Below, piece by piece: positions 1 through 8,577 of a stretch of 64,000 nucleotides of DNA. Below the pieces are notes generated by a model that was given only the letters and a program-made list of their open reading frames with translations, ran no database searches and was not told the origin of the DNA. Within the stretch, counting starts at the first letter, position 1, and each line of letters begins with the position of its first letter. Both the position numbers and the translations under genes were made by a program. The stretch lies in NCBI GenBank assembly GCA_964484205.1, contig CAZAEZ010000010.1, positions 62,001-126,000 of the forward strand. The letters are read 5' to 3'. Source of the DNA: M3007 sp964484205 (GTDB lineage Bacteria; Bacteroidota; Bacteroidia; Chitinophagales; Saprospiraceae).

Positions 1-360
1 CACCGCTGGGCCTGTGGTATTCGGGAGGCTGCGGCATTGAAGCCGGGGTTTTCGAACCCGCTACTGTTTTGGCAACCGCCGTTTTTACAATTTTTTGAAA
101 AAAAACTGGCTGTGGTCGATCGGCATTTCAAGGTCAACGACCGGGCCGGCCCTCCGGTCACTGTCGATGTATTGGTCCTGCATAGTAATCCCAACATCCA
201 CATCGACGAATGCCTGCGGCTGTTTCCCTGTGCGCTTGTTGTGTTTGCTGCATCCAACAGCCGGCGCCGGGTAGAGCGCTGGAAAGCAGATTGCCGGGCA
301 CGTGGCCTTGCTGTTTATGATGTCGGGGAAAAAGGCGCCTGGGAGTTGGTTATCCCCTGA
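1..360 (+). CDS. comEC: ComEC/Rec2 DNA-uptake channel, C-terminal end (partial)
   Basis: The reading frame is open from base 1, so the 5' part of the gene lies outside the window. The visible 120 codons match the end of Bacteroidota ComEC: a VDVLVLHSNPNIHIDECLRLF segment followed by VVFAASNSRRRVERWK and a final short strand GAWELV. In the family this region is the C-terminal part after the competence membrane domain; full-length ComEC carries single-stranded DNA across the inner membrane during transformation. The next gene is a ComEA-like helix-hairpin-helix protein, which supports a competence locus. A TTG at 37 could be mistaken for a start, but coding similarity continues upstream of it. 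No metal-binding motif falls within the visible piece. Confidence 0.72.
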   Translation, partial: HRWACGIREAAALKPGFSNPLLFWQPPFLQFFEKKLAVVDRHFKVNDRAGPPVTVDVLVLHSNPNIHIDECLRLFPCALVVFAASNSRRRVERWKADCRARGLAVYDVGEKGAWELVIP

Positions 361-428
361 ACAGACCAAATTGTTTTACGCTGTAGCCGGTGGTCGCACG
401 GACATTTTTTTCATCAAAATTTGATCCC

Positions 429-1547
429 ATGCTACAGCAACTGATCCGCCAATTTCATTTTACCAAAGCCGAACGCCACGGCGCCGTGGCATTGTTATGC
501 CTGGCAGGGCTTGGCTTTCTGGTGCCTGCGGTATACCGGCAGTTTTACCGGCCCGTACCGCCCGACCTTTCCGATTTTAAAAAACAGGTGCAACGATTCA
601 ACGCAGCAGCATCCAACGCAGCCTCAACTCCTGCGGCGGCCATGTTTGAATTTGATCCTAACTCGGCCTCCGTTGAAGTATTTGTCCAACTGGGTTTGCG
701 GGAAAAAGTCGCTCAAACCATTGTGAAATACCGCGCGCGCGGTGGCCGCTTTCGTACACCCGATGACCTGCAAAAAATTTACACGCTCCCCGAAGCCGAT
801 TTTGAACGGTTGCGGCCCTATGTCCGGATTGAATCAACTCCCGAACGCGCTACCCAACGCTGGCAACCCAAACAGGTGGCGCAGCTGCAATCGTTCAGCT
901 TCGATCCAAACACGGCCTCCGAGGCAGATTTGCTGCGCCTGGGTTTGCCGCAAACCCAGGTGGCCCGCCTGCTGCGCTACCGGGAAAAAGGCGGTTATTT
1001 TTTTGAAAAAACAGACTTTCGAAAACTATACGGCCTGCGCGAAACGGATTATCAACGCCTGGAGCCATACATCGCCATTGCCCGCGTGGAAACACCGGTT
1101 CGCCCGGCAACGTATGCGGGTGGCACCCGGGAGGCTACCCCAGTTGAAATGCTCGACATCAACGCTGCCCCCGCATCAGCCTGGCAACAACTTCCGGGTA
1201 TCGGCGCCTACCGGGCCCAACAAATCGTGCGGTTCCGGGAAAAACTCGGCGGTTTTGTCAGTCCGGCACAAGTGGCGGAAACCCGCGGGCTTCCCGACAG
1301 CATTTTTCAAAAAATTCAGGGACTGTTGCGCCTGGAAACACCGCCCTTCCGGCCACTAAACCTGAACACAGCCACCGTGGCGGAATTCAATGCACACCCC
1401 TATTTCAGCTTTAAACAGGGGCAACTCATCGTAGCCTATCGCGAACAACACGGGGCATTTGCCCGTGTTCAGGATTTGGAAAAAATAGCGGCGTTCACCG
1501 ACCGGACCTGGCTGAATCGTGTGGCGGCCTACCTCACCGTGGAATAA
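429..1547 (+). CDS. ComEA-like membrane-anchored helix-hairpin-helix protein
   Basis: Predicted 372-residue protein with one N-terminal hydrophobic segment (GAVALLCLAGLGFLVPAVY) and then three or four helix-hairpin-helix units. The repeats are recognisable by FDPNSAS/FDPNTAS/LDINAAP/LNLNTAT openings followed by a short helix, a GL or PGIG hairpin and IV-x-YR-x-GGRF. This is the ComEA type of non-specific DNA-binding domain, here repeated instead of single. ComEA binds incoming DNA in the periplasm and hands it to ComEC, whose gene ends 68 bp upstream. I chose ATG 429 over an in-frame GTG at 390 because the extra 13 residues are not helix- or signal-like. It could also be a general HhH envelope protein not dedicated to uptake. 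Confidence 0.75.
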   Translation: MLQQLIRQFHFTKAERHGAVALLCLAGLGFLVPAVYRQFYRPVPPDLSDFKKQVQRFNAAASNAASTPAAAMFEFDPNSASVEVFVQLGLREKVAQTIVKYRARGGRFRTPDDLQKIYTLPEADFERLRPYVRIESTPERATQRWQPKQVAQLQSFSFDPNTASEADLLRLGLPQTQVARLLRYREKGGYFFEKTDFRKLYGLRETDYQRLEPYIAIARVETPVRPATYAGGTREATPVEMLDINAAPASAWQQLPGIGAYRAQQIVRFREKLGGFVSPAQVAETRGLPDSIFQKIQGLLRLETPPFRPLNLNTATVAEFNAHPYFSFKQGQLIVAYREQHGAFARVQDLEKIAAFTDRTWLNRVAAYLTVE

Positions 1548-1556
1548 GCCCGTAGG

Positions 1557-2219
1557 TCAGGCTTCTGCTCTGCCACCTTTGAGCCGCAAAATCCGGCCGG
1601 TGCGTTTCGCCAGTTCCGGGTCGTGGGTAACCAGTACCAGCGTGGTTCCGGCGGTTCGGTTGAGGTCGAAGATCAGGTCGACGATACCGGCGGCATTTTC
1701 CGCGTCGAGGTTGCCGGTGGGTTCGTCGGCAAACAGAATCTTGGGTTGATTGGCGAAAGCCCGGGCGATGCAGACGCGCTGTTGTTCGCCGCCGGAAAGC
1801 TGGGCTGGGTAGTGGTCAAGGCGGTCGGCCAGGCCCACTTTTTCCAGCCATTGCCGCGCAGTTTGCTCTACGTTTTTGTCGCCGCGCAGTTCAAGCGGGA
1901 CCATGACGTTTTCGAGGGCGGTCAGTGTGGGGATGAGCTGGAAGTTTTGAAAGACAAATCCTACGTAGCGGTTGCGGATTTCGGCGCGTTGGTCTTCCGA
2001 CAGTTCGTCGAGCCGGATGTCGTTGAGCGCTACCGAGCCGCTGCTGGCGCGGTCAAGGCCTGCGCACAAGCCCAGCAAGGTGGTTTTTCCGCTGCCGGAC
2101 GGGCCTACAATGGCGAAGGTGTCGCCCTGTGCAAGTTCAAAACTCACATCTTCGAGTACGGTGAGTTGATTGCCGTTGGCGGTTGGGTATGTTTTGGTAA
2201 GATTTGTTGCTGTGAGCAT
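1557..2219 (-). CDS. LolD/MacB-type ABC transporter ATPase
   Basis: A 220-residue ATPase of the LolD/FtsE/MacB group. Walker A is GPSGSGKT, the Q-loop region reads VFQNFQLIPTLTALENV, the signature is LSGGEQQRVCIARA, Walker B is ILFADEPTGNLD and the switch His is in LVTHDPEL. The wording LIPTLTALENV and DEPTGNLD is typical of ATPases that work with FtsX-like permeases in lipoprotein release or macrolide/peptide export. No permease gene is adjacent, which is common for this family in Bacteroidota. Start ATG 2219 gives a normal N-terminus (MLTATNLTKTY). The frame continues 46 codons upstream but without family similarity. It is convergent with the ComEA-like gene, 9 bp apart. Confidence 0.85.
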   Translation of the reverse strand: MLTATNLTKTYPTANGNQLTVLEDVSFELAQGDTFAIVGPSGSGKTTLLGLCAGLDRASSGSVALNDIRLDELSEDQRAEIRNRYVGFVFQNFQLIPTLTALENVMVPLELRGDKNVEQTARQWLEKVGLADRLDHYPAQLSGGEQQRVCIARAFANQPKILFADEPTGNLDAENAAGIVDLIFDLNRTAGTTLVLVTHDPELAKRTGRILRLKGGRAEA

Positions 2220-2397
2220 GTTTGTGTTTGTACGTGTTTTAATTCGCCACGGAGGCACGGGGTAAATCCTTGGTAGAAAGTTTGAATTCAGGGAGACAAC
2301 AGCCTCTAAACAGTTCATTCCGGTTTTTGTAAACCCCATTTCGGTCAAAGCCGGCAAGTGCGCGATAAACGACGCAGATAACTATACTAACCCAAGT

Positions 2398-4431
2398 TTA
2401 CTGCACCACTACCTTGGTGATCACATCGCCCACCTGAAGTTTGTGCACCACGTCCATGCCTTGGGTCACTTTTCCAAAAATCGTGTACCGGCCGTCAAGG
2501 TGTGGTGTTGGCGAGTGCGTGATAAAAAACTGCGTGCCTTCGGTATCCGGCCCGGCGGAAGCCATACCGAGGTAGCCTTCGTCGTCGTACCAGGCCAGGC
2601 CGATCTCTGTGCGGATCGAATAGTCGAGCGCGCCGTAGCCGTCGCCCCGGGGGCACCCACCTTGCACCACAAAATTGGGCACTACCCGGTGGAAGCGTTT
2701 CCCGTTGTAAAAACCACTCTCCGCAAGATTGAGAAAATTGGCCACCGAACCGGGCGCCCACACCGGGAATAGCTGAAGCGAGATTTTGCCCTCGGGTGTT
2801 TGCAGCACCACACGCATGGTTTGGTTCAACTTGTTCACCTGCTTCCAGTCAATCGGGTGGTTGTAGGCAATTTTTGGAGGCGTTACCGCCTGTTGATCAT
2901 CGCTCAGACAACCAATAGCTTTTCTCAGGGACAGCGCCGCTTCATAATCACGGGGGATTTGCAGCTTTTGCAGCGCCCGGTTCATGGTGTTCAGATCGCT
3001 GGTATCGGCAGTTGCTTTGTAATTCAACGCCGGTGCGCAAAACCCATCGGCGATGGCAGCAATCATGCCCGGGTCGCCCGATTTAACAATCTCCATCAAA
3101 TACACAAACAACTCGCGCCGGACGCTGCGGCCTTTTTCCCCGAAAATGTAGTAAAAATCGTCGCGCATGCAGATTTGCACCAGCGCTTCCACGGCAGCCG
3201 TTTTTACCACCAGACTGGTGTCTTGCATACCCTTGTCATAAATCCAGCGAAACTGCCAGGCAAACTCCGTGAGCGCCGAAAGGACCGCCGCACGCTCATA
3301 CGGATTGTTGGATTTCAGGAAAAAATCGCGCAGGCGATAGTTCAGGTATTCCTTTTTTTCAGGCTCCGTACGCCCCGACATCCATTTGTACGATGCGCGG
3401 TACAAGGCAATTTTGGTAGCCCAGTCCAGTTCGGGGTTGTCGCGGGCAATGCGCCAGTAGTAGTCGCCATCCTCGCGACGGCCATTTTTTACAAAAAAAT
3501 TGGCTGCGGTGTGCGCCACGTGCGGGTTCACATCCTGAAAAAAGGGCGACACCAGGGCGCGCACCGTATCAGGTTCAAAACCTTCCAGCGCATTGATCAG
3601 GTCACACTTCACGCGCCAGTCCTGCTCGGTTTTTATCACTTTGGATAAGATCGCAAAGGCCGGACCGGTTTTCGATTTTCCGAGCGCGCGGGTAAGCGCC
3701 ATTCTTACATCCGGATCTCCCGAGCGCACAAAAGCCGCGGCCAGTTGCACGGCCTGCGCGCTGTCGGGCGCAACATCCGGAACGCGGGCCAGATAGTGTG
3801 CCGCCATAAGCCGGGCCGAAGCCGGGATGTCTTCATTGAACACATAACCCACCATGCGCGCCGTACCGATGGGATCGGTGATCTTGCGCAGGCCAAAACG
3901 GTAAATTGCACGACACTGTCCCTCCAGCAGCAGCGTGTCGGAGGGGTAATAAGTGCTCACCGAGGCGATCTGCTTCAGGCGTTCCAGGCTGCCGCATTTG
4001 CCGACGGCTTCCAGTACTATGGCATTGAAACGCTGGTGTTGGGAAAGCGAATCATCACGCCGGAACGCATCGAGCAAGGGTTGCTCCGCCCTCGAAGCGC
4101 CGATCTGCCCCAGGGCAAATGCAGCGGCAATGCGCACCTCCTCCACCGTGTCTTTCAGCAGCGGCACCAGCGGCTCGATCGCGCTGGAATCGCGCACCGA
4201 AGCAAAGGCCATGGCGGCCAGGTAGCGCATTGTGGCGGCTTTATGGCTCAGGTAACGCACCAGGCTGTCGGTGCGGCCCTGGTCGCGGAGGTTGTACAGG
4301 TGCTGCACATCCTTATTGGCCAGGTCAAGGTTGACCAGTTGGTTGGCGGGCACCTTTTTTTCCGGCGGAACGCAGGCGGCCAGGCCGGTCAGCAGGAGCA
4401 GGGTGAGGTATAAAACAGTGTTGCGGCGCAT
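2398..4431 (-). CDS. HEAT-repeat lipoprotein with C-terminal cyclophilin-type peptidyl-prolyl isomerase
   Basis: Predicted 677-residue lipoprotein. The N-terminus is a signal peptide with lipobox LTGLAAC. Residues about 60-470 are HEAT/armadillo-like repeats (for example AMAFASVRDSSAIEPLVPLL and AAAFALGQIGAS). The last 160 residues form a cyclophilin domain with FHRVVPNFVVQGGCPRGDG, GTQFFITHSPTPHLDGRYTIFGKV and an ending VITKVVV. Cyclophilins isomerise Xaa-Pro bonds. Tethering to HEAT repeats at the periplasmic face suggests a chaperone for secreted or outer-membrane proteins. A second in-frame ATG at 4449 would add six residues. The gene lies 29 bp from the M14 peptidase gene upstream on the same strand and may be co-transcribed with it. 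Confidence 0.85.
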   Translation of the reverse strand: MRRNTVLYLTLLLLTGLAACVPPEKKVPANQLVNLDLANKDVQHLYNLRDQGRTDSLVRYLSHKAATMRYLAAMAFASVRDSSAIEPLVPLLKDTVEEVRIAAAFALGQIGASRAEQPLLDAFRRDDSLSQHQRFNAIVLEAVGKCGSLERLKQIASVSTYYPSDTLLLEGQCRAIYRFGLRKITDPIGTARMVGYVFNEDIPASARLMAAHYLARVPDVAPDSAQAVQLAAAFVRSGDPDVRMALTRALGKSKTGPAFAILSKVIKTEQDWRVKCDLINALEGFEPDTVRALVSPFFQDVNPHVAHTAANFFVKNGRREDGDYYWRIARDNPELDWATKIALYRASYKWMSGRTEPEKKEYLNYRLRDFFLKSNNPYERAAVLSALTEFAWQFRWIYDKGMQDTSLVVKTAAVEALVQICMRDDFYYIFGEKGRSVRRELFVYLMEIVKSGDPGMIAAIADGFCAPALNYKATADTSDLNTMNRALQKLQIPRDYEAALSLRKAIGCLSDDQQAVTPPKIAYNHPIDWKQVNKLNQTMRVVLQTPEGKISLQLFPVWAPGSVANFLNLAESGFYNGKRFHRVVPNFVVQGGCPRGDGYGALDYSIRTEIGLAWYDDEGYLGMASAGPDTEGTQFFITHSPTPHLDGRYTIFGKVTQGMDVVHKLQVGDVITKVVVQ

Positions 4432-4478
4432 GTCGGTTGTTTTGTGCAAATGTACGGATGAAGAATGGTTTGCCAGGC

Positions 4479-7046
4479 CTACCGCTCCACCGCCGCCCCG
4501 CTAATAACGCCGCCAAAAAACACCGCATTCGCAAACAAGCGGTTGGTCCCGTACCAAAATGCCCGGAAATTGGGGTTGCCGGGAAAACAAATGATCCGTC
4601 CGGAGCCACCGCCGGCCACCAAGGCGGCGGCTGCGCCCGGCACCAGTTTTTCCTGTTGCCGGTGCAAATACCCGGCGAGCAGCGGATTGGCTGAAAAAAC
4701 AGCCGGTGTCGCGTAGGGATTTTTAGCCGTTTCCACAAAAATTGTGTCGGCCTGAAAGTAAGGCAAGCGCGGCCGCACATAACCGAAACAAAGCGGATGG
4801 GTCAGGTCGAGTTCCAGTTCGAAAATTGCCCCTGAAAGCTGGAGCGCGCGCCGGTCTTCGCCGAGGCTGCCGTAGGGCCGGCGGCCGGGTTCGGACTCCT
4901 TCGGGGTGTTGCGAAAATTCAGATTTACCAGGCCGGTCGTTTTCAACCAGCGCAGGCTGGCGCCGGTGGCGATGAGCGTGCCGCCGCTGTTCACAAAAGC
5001 CCGCAGTTTTTCAACGGATAGATGCCCGAAATTGCCGTCGGCTAAAATCACCACGTTGTACTTGTTGATGTCGAGCCGGCCAAAACGCTCCGCATCGATC
5101 AGCAAGGGCGTCAGGCCGTAGCGGGTGTCGAGCAGGTGCCACACTTCCCCGGTTTCGTACACCCCCGCGCCGCGGCCGGTCACCAGGGCAACCTTCGGGG
5201 CTTGCAGTGTGACAAAACTGCTGCTTCCCAAATCAGGGCCTTGTGCGGTCAGGCCGTTTTGCAAAATACGGACGACCACATCCTGCGCGCCGCTTTGCTG
5301 CATGCAGCCATAGATGGCTTGCGCATCGAGCGGTTGGCGGTCGAGCGCCACGAGCAGGCTCCCTGCATTGTATTTTCGGTCTTCTGCTTCAAAAGGTTCG
5401 GTGGCCACCTGCACCCGAATCTTCGCACGGTGCAGGGCCGCCAGCAGGCGCGGCACATCGTACCCCTGGCTTTCCACCACAAAAGCGTAGGGTTCATTGC
5501 CGGCAAACCGCACGGGTGGCAGAGCGCTCACCAGGCTTATTCCGGTTACCGCTTCGCCCAGCCAGCGCGATTGAAAAACTTTCCGGTCGGCGGGCGCCCA
5601 AAACAAGCCGAAGGCGTCGGGCAACGTCCAGGCCGAGATGTCGTAAAAAATACTGTCGGTAAACGTAGTTCGCCGCTCGAATATGCCCTTGAGCAAACGA
5701 TAATTGGCCTGCTCGACGGGGACTACCCAGGCCTTGTTTTTTTCAAAAGAAACACCGCCGACAGTGGCATTTTCAGCCAGGGCATGCACCTGAATGTTGT
5801 GGCGCAGAAGCAGTTGCCGGAATTCCCGGTCTTCCCGGGTTGTCTGCGGGTTTCCAAAAACATAACCGCCGGTCGCATCCTGGCGGGATTCGGCGAGTCC
5901 CGTTTTGAAAAAATCGCGTAGATAACTGTTCAACTCCACCCGCATGGCGCCGAGCGCCTGCATGGTCGACAGCGAGGTGAGCACATGGTTGCGAATGCTG
6001 TAGGGAAAGGTGAGCAGGCCGTTGTCGGTTTCCTGCGCACTGCCGCGGCTGCTGGCCTGCTCAAACAGAATACCCACACAGCCGTTGGCATCGGGGTAGG
6101 TGGAGCCTTTGCCGTAGTAAAAATCGTCGTAGTTCTCTTCCGAAAAGAACAGGACGTTTTTGGACGACAACATGCGCGCGTGGTACTGCGCGATCTGCGC
6201 CGTCAGTTCCTGATTGCGGGCCGGGGTGATCGGGTGCACGCGGCTGGGCACGCCCGGCTGAAAAAAGAAGGTGGCATTGCTCCCCATCTCGTGGTGGTCG
6301 GTGAGCACGTTGGGCAGCCAGTCCTGAAAAATGGCCACGCGGCCACCTGATTCGGGTTGCTGGGCCACCAGCCAGTCGCGGTTCAGGTCGAACCAGTAGT
6401 GGTTGGTGCGCCCGCCGGGCCAGCTTTCATTGAACTCGTCGTGCGCCGGGTCGGGCATGAGCGATTGGCTGCGGCGACTGTTCACCCAACTGGAGAAGCG
6501 CTGAAGGCCGTCGGGGTTGAAACTCGGGTCGAGCAGGATGATGGTATTTTTTAAAAACGTTTCCAACTCCGGCGTTTGGCCGGCCGCGAGGTAATAGGCC
6601 ACCAGCATCGCGGCATTGCTGCCGCTGGCTTCATTGCCATGGATGGAATACCCCATGTACGCCACCGCCGGAAAAGCGGCAGGGTCGAGGCTGGCGCTGC
6701 GGGCAGGATCGGCAAGTACGCGGCGCTGTTGGCGGATAGCATCCAGGCGCGCGTGGTTTTCCGGTGCAGTGATCGTCAGGCAGAGCAAGGGGCGGTGCTC
6801 GTGGCTGCGGCCGTATTCCTGCATGCTGATGCGATCGCTGGCCTGGTCGAGCGCACGCATGTAGCCCACCAGTTGATCGTGGCTTATGTGCCATTCGCCA
6901 ACTTCATAGCCCAGGTATTGTGCCGGGGTTGGGATAGCAGGGTTGTAGGCAATTTCGGGGAGGTAATATTGCAGGGTGGGTTTTTCCTGTGCGCACAAAG
7001 ACAGGGGGAGCAGCAAGAATAGCAGGAGGCGGGAAAAATTGAACAT
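4479..7046 (-). CDS. Secreted M14-family zinc carboxypeptidase
   Basis: Predicted 855-residue exported protein. It begins with signal peptide MFNFSRLLLFLLLPLSLCAQ. Residues about 60-380 are a peptidase M14 domain: the HxxE zinc motif in YSIHGNEASGS, FNPDGLQRF with WFDLNRDW, a further candidate His in DHHEMGS and a candidate catalytic Glu in ILFEQASSRGS. The C-terminal half has no motif I can name, but carries a glutamine-amidotransferase-like or beta-sandwich stretch around YNVVILADGNFGHLS. Family members remove C-terminal residues from peptides. A secreted copy in this phylum would serve nutrient scavenging or envelope turnover. I chose ATG 7046 because it begins the signal peptide; the upstream extension is proline-rich and unlikely to be translated. 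The gene precedes the HEAT-cyclophilin gene by 47 bp. Confidence 0.87.
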   Translation of the reverse strand: MFNFSRLLLFLLLPLSLCAQEKPTLQYYLPEIAYNPAIPTPAQYLGYEVGEWHISHDQLVGYMRALDQASDRISMQEYGRSHEHRPLLCLTITAPENHARLDAIRQQRRVLADPARSASLDPAAFPAVAYMGYSIHGNEASGSNAAMLVAYYLAAGQTPELETFLKNTIILLDPSFNPDGLQRFSSWVNSRRSQSLMPDPAHDEFNESWPGGRTNHYWFDLNRDWLVAQQPESGGRVAIFQDWLPNVLTDHHEMGSNATFFFQPGVPSRVHPITPARNQELTAQIAQYHARMLSSKNVLFFSEENYDDFYYGKGSTYPDANGCVGILFEQASSRGSAQETDNGLLTFPYSIRNHVLTSLSTMQALGAMRVELNSYLRDFFKTGLAESRQDATGGYVFGNPQTTREDREFRQLLLRHNIQVHALAENATVGGVSFEKNKAWVVPVEQANYRLLKGIFERRTTFTDSIFYDISAWTLPDAFGLFWAPADRKVFQSRWLGEAVTGISLVSALPPVRFAGNEPYAFVVESQGYDVPRLLAALHRAKIRVQVATEPFEAEDRKYNAGSLLVALDRQPLDAQAIYGCMQQSGAQDVVVRILQNGLTAQGPDLGSSSFVTLQAPKVALVTGRGAGVYETGEVWHLLDTRYGLTPLLIDAERFGRLDINKYNVVILADGNFGHLSVEKLRAFVNSGGTLIATGASLRWLKTTGLVNLNFRNTPKESEPGRRPYGSLGEDRRALQLSGAIFELELDLTHPLCFGYVRPRLPYFQADTIFVETAKNPYATPAVFSANPLLAGYLHRQQEKLVPGAAAALVAGGGSGRIICFPGNPNFRAFWYGTNRLFANAVFFGGVISGAAVER

Positions 7047-7154
7047 CAGCCAGTTTTTTTGGGGAAAGTACGGTAAATCTGGTATTTCGGAAGGGTAAGG
7101 CAAGGGATGACTTGGCCTCCGCGGCTTTTCGCAAACCACTTCCGCTTGGTAAAA

Positions 7155-7496
7155 CTATTCAGGACCATCCCCCTTTACCTCCTCAGCAGTAATATCATAT
7201 AATTCTGATAACTTACTCAAGTAACTTTCAAATGAAATAGCTTCGCCTCCAAAGTGCAATTTATTCTCCTCAAAACCAGAAATAACCATAGATACCAATT
7301 CATTGAATCTTGATATCTTTTCTGTTGGGCAATCAGAATAATTCAATAAATATGTATAGTTTTCAATAGCACGTTCTAAGTCGTTTTTTATATCATCATA
7401 CCTGCCACTCGAATCAATGGATATGACATCCCGATTGAAGCTTCTCATAACCCAATCGGCAACCAACCAATTTTTATGGTTTAGAATAACTGACAT
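7155..7496 (-). CDS. Small AT-rich orphan protein of unknown function
   Basis: A 113-residue predicted acidic, mainly helical protein (SGRYDDIKNDLERAIENYTYLLNY; ISRFNELVSMVISGFEENKL). I do not recognise a family. The codons are markedly richer in A and T than those of both neighbours, which suggests recent acquisition. Size, acidity and helical content resemble small immunity or conflict-associated proteins, but nothing in the sequence proves this and no toxin gene is next to it. It sits alone between the M14 peptidase and the nucleotidyltransferase, all on the minus strand. There are no transmembrane segments or signal peptide. Confidence 0.6.
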   Translation of the reverse strand: MSVILNHKNWLVADWVMRSFNRDVISIDSSGRYDDIKNDLERAIENYTYLLNYSDCPTEKISRFNELVSMVISGFEENKLHFGGEAISFESYLSKLSELYDITAEEVKGDGPE

Positions 7497-7572
7497 ATAT
7501 TATTGAAGATACGTTAATTACTGTAAGGCGCTGATTCAAACATATCTACACTATCACAAAAGGAGAGCACCC

Positions 7573-8493
7573 CTACACCTCCCGCGCCACCCGCTCGGCA
7601 AAAGCATCCAGGATTTTTTTCTGAAAATACTGGGGATGGTGTTTGGACACATGCCGGCGCGATTTCAAGGCCCGATCGAAGGTGTCGTTGTCCATATCCC
7701 GGAATTTCCGGCGCCAATACCAAACGGTAAACCGCATCGACAACAAATCGAGCCAGTTGCCGGGCAGGCTGCCCAACAAAAATTCCACAGTTTTTTTCAG
7801 GAACGACCGCTGCCCTTCAGGCACCTGCTCCGTCGGGCGTGCCGGGAGGTTGGGAAACTGCGCCCAGGCCCAGGCATTGGCCTGGTAAAAACGCTCGTAC
7901 CAGTGCCGGCCGTACAGGGGCAGGAGCGTCACGGTTTCGGTGGCGGTGAACAGATTTTTTTCTTCAATTTCCAGGTGCTCGGTATCCACAAAATAGTTGA
8001 TGCAGAAATACTTGTGCGAGTTGAACAGCACTATTTTTTTAAAAAAAACAAGCAGCGTGCGCGCCAGCCAGAGCCGCCGTGGTGTGGTGATGATGAAAAA
8101 ATCCACGTCGCTCTCGGGCGCCATGCAGTGCTTGGATAAGGACCCGGAGACAAACACGGCCCGAACAAAAGGAAATGCGCCGATCAGCCCTGCCATCCTG
8201 CGCGCGGTGGGCAATATCACATCGGCGCGCTGGTTGAAGCCTTTCCGGCGTTCAACCCAGGCCGGAATATTTTTGGTTTGAAAATATGCCCCGAACTGAA
8301 AAACGGCACCCTCGGCAACGAGTTCCTGTAAGATTTCTTCCAGGTCGCCCAGCTCCGATTTCGGACAATTGCTGAATCGTTCTAATTCGGCGGCAGTAAG
8401 CGGATGTTGAAATAATTCAAAATACCAGAGCGTTCGCAAAAGCGCGTGCCGTGCCGAACAGGGATGTGATTGTACCGTAGCAGTGTGCGTCAT
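7573..8493 (-). CDS. Nucleotidyltransferase-domain protein
   Basis: A 306-residue cytoplasmic protein. The N-terminal 90 residues look like a winged-helix or helical domain (ALLRTLWYFELFQHPLTAAELERF). The centre holds a pol-beta type nucleotidyltransferase motif: FVSGSLSKHCMAPESDVDFFIIT, in which the GS pair and the D-x-D pair (DVDF) are the expected metal-binding residues. The C-terminal half is basic and helical. Homologues in Bacteroidota are annotated only as nucleotidyltransferase-domain proteins, so the substrate is unknown. ATG 8493 is preferred; the longer frame would start within sequence without similarity. The gene ends with a basic tail of RRHVSKHH type. It is not obviously part of a MNT/HEPN toxin pair because no HEPN gene is adjacent. 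Confidence 0.72.
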   Translation of the reverse strand: MTHTATVQSHPCSARHALLRTLWYFELFQHPLTAAELERFSNCPKSELGDLEEILQELVAEGAVFQFGAYFQTKNIPAWVERRKGFNQRADVILPTARRMAGLIGAFPFVRAVFVSGSLSKHCMAPESDVDFFIITTPRRLWLARTLLVFFKKIVLFNSHKYFCINYFVDTEHLEIEEKNLFTATETVTLLPLYGRHWYERFYQANAWAWAQFPNLPARPTEQVPEGQRSFLKKTVEFLLGSLPGNWLDLLSMRFTVWYWRRKFRDMDNDTFDRALKSRRHVSKHHPQYFQKKILDAFAERVAREV

Positions 8494-8577
8494 GATTAAG
8501 GGAACCAAAGTAATGCACTTTGGCGCAAACGGCCAATTGGATTCCCGGTTTGAGCCAGTTTGCAACAAAGGTGTGCC

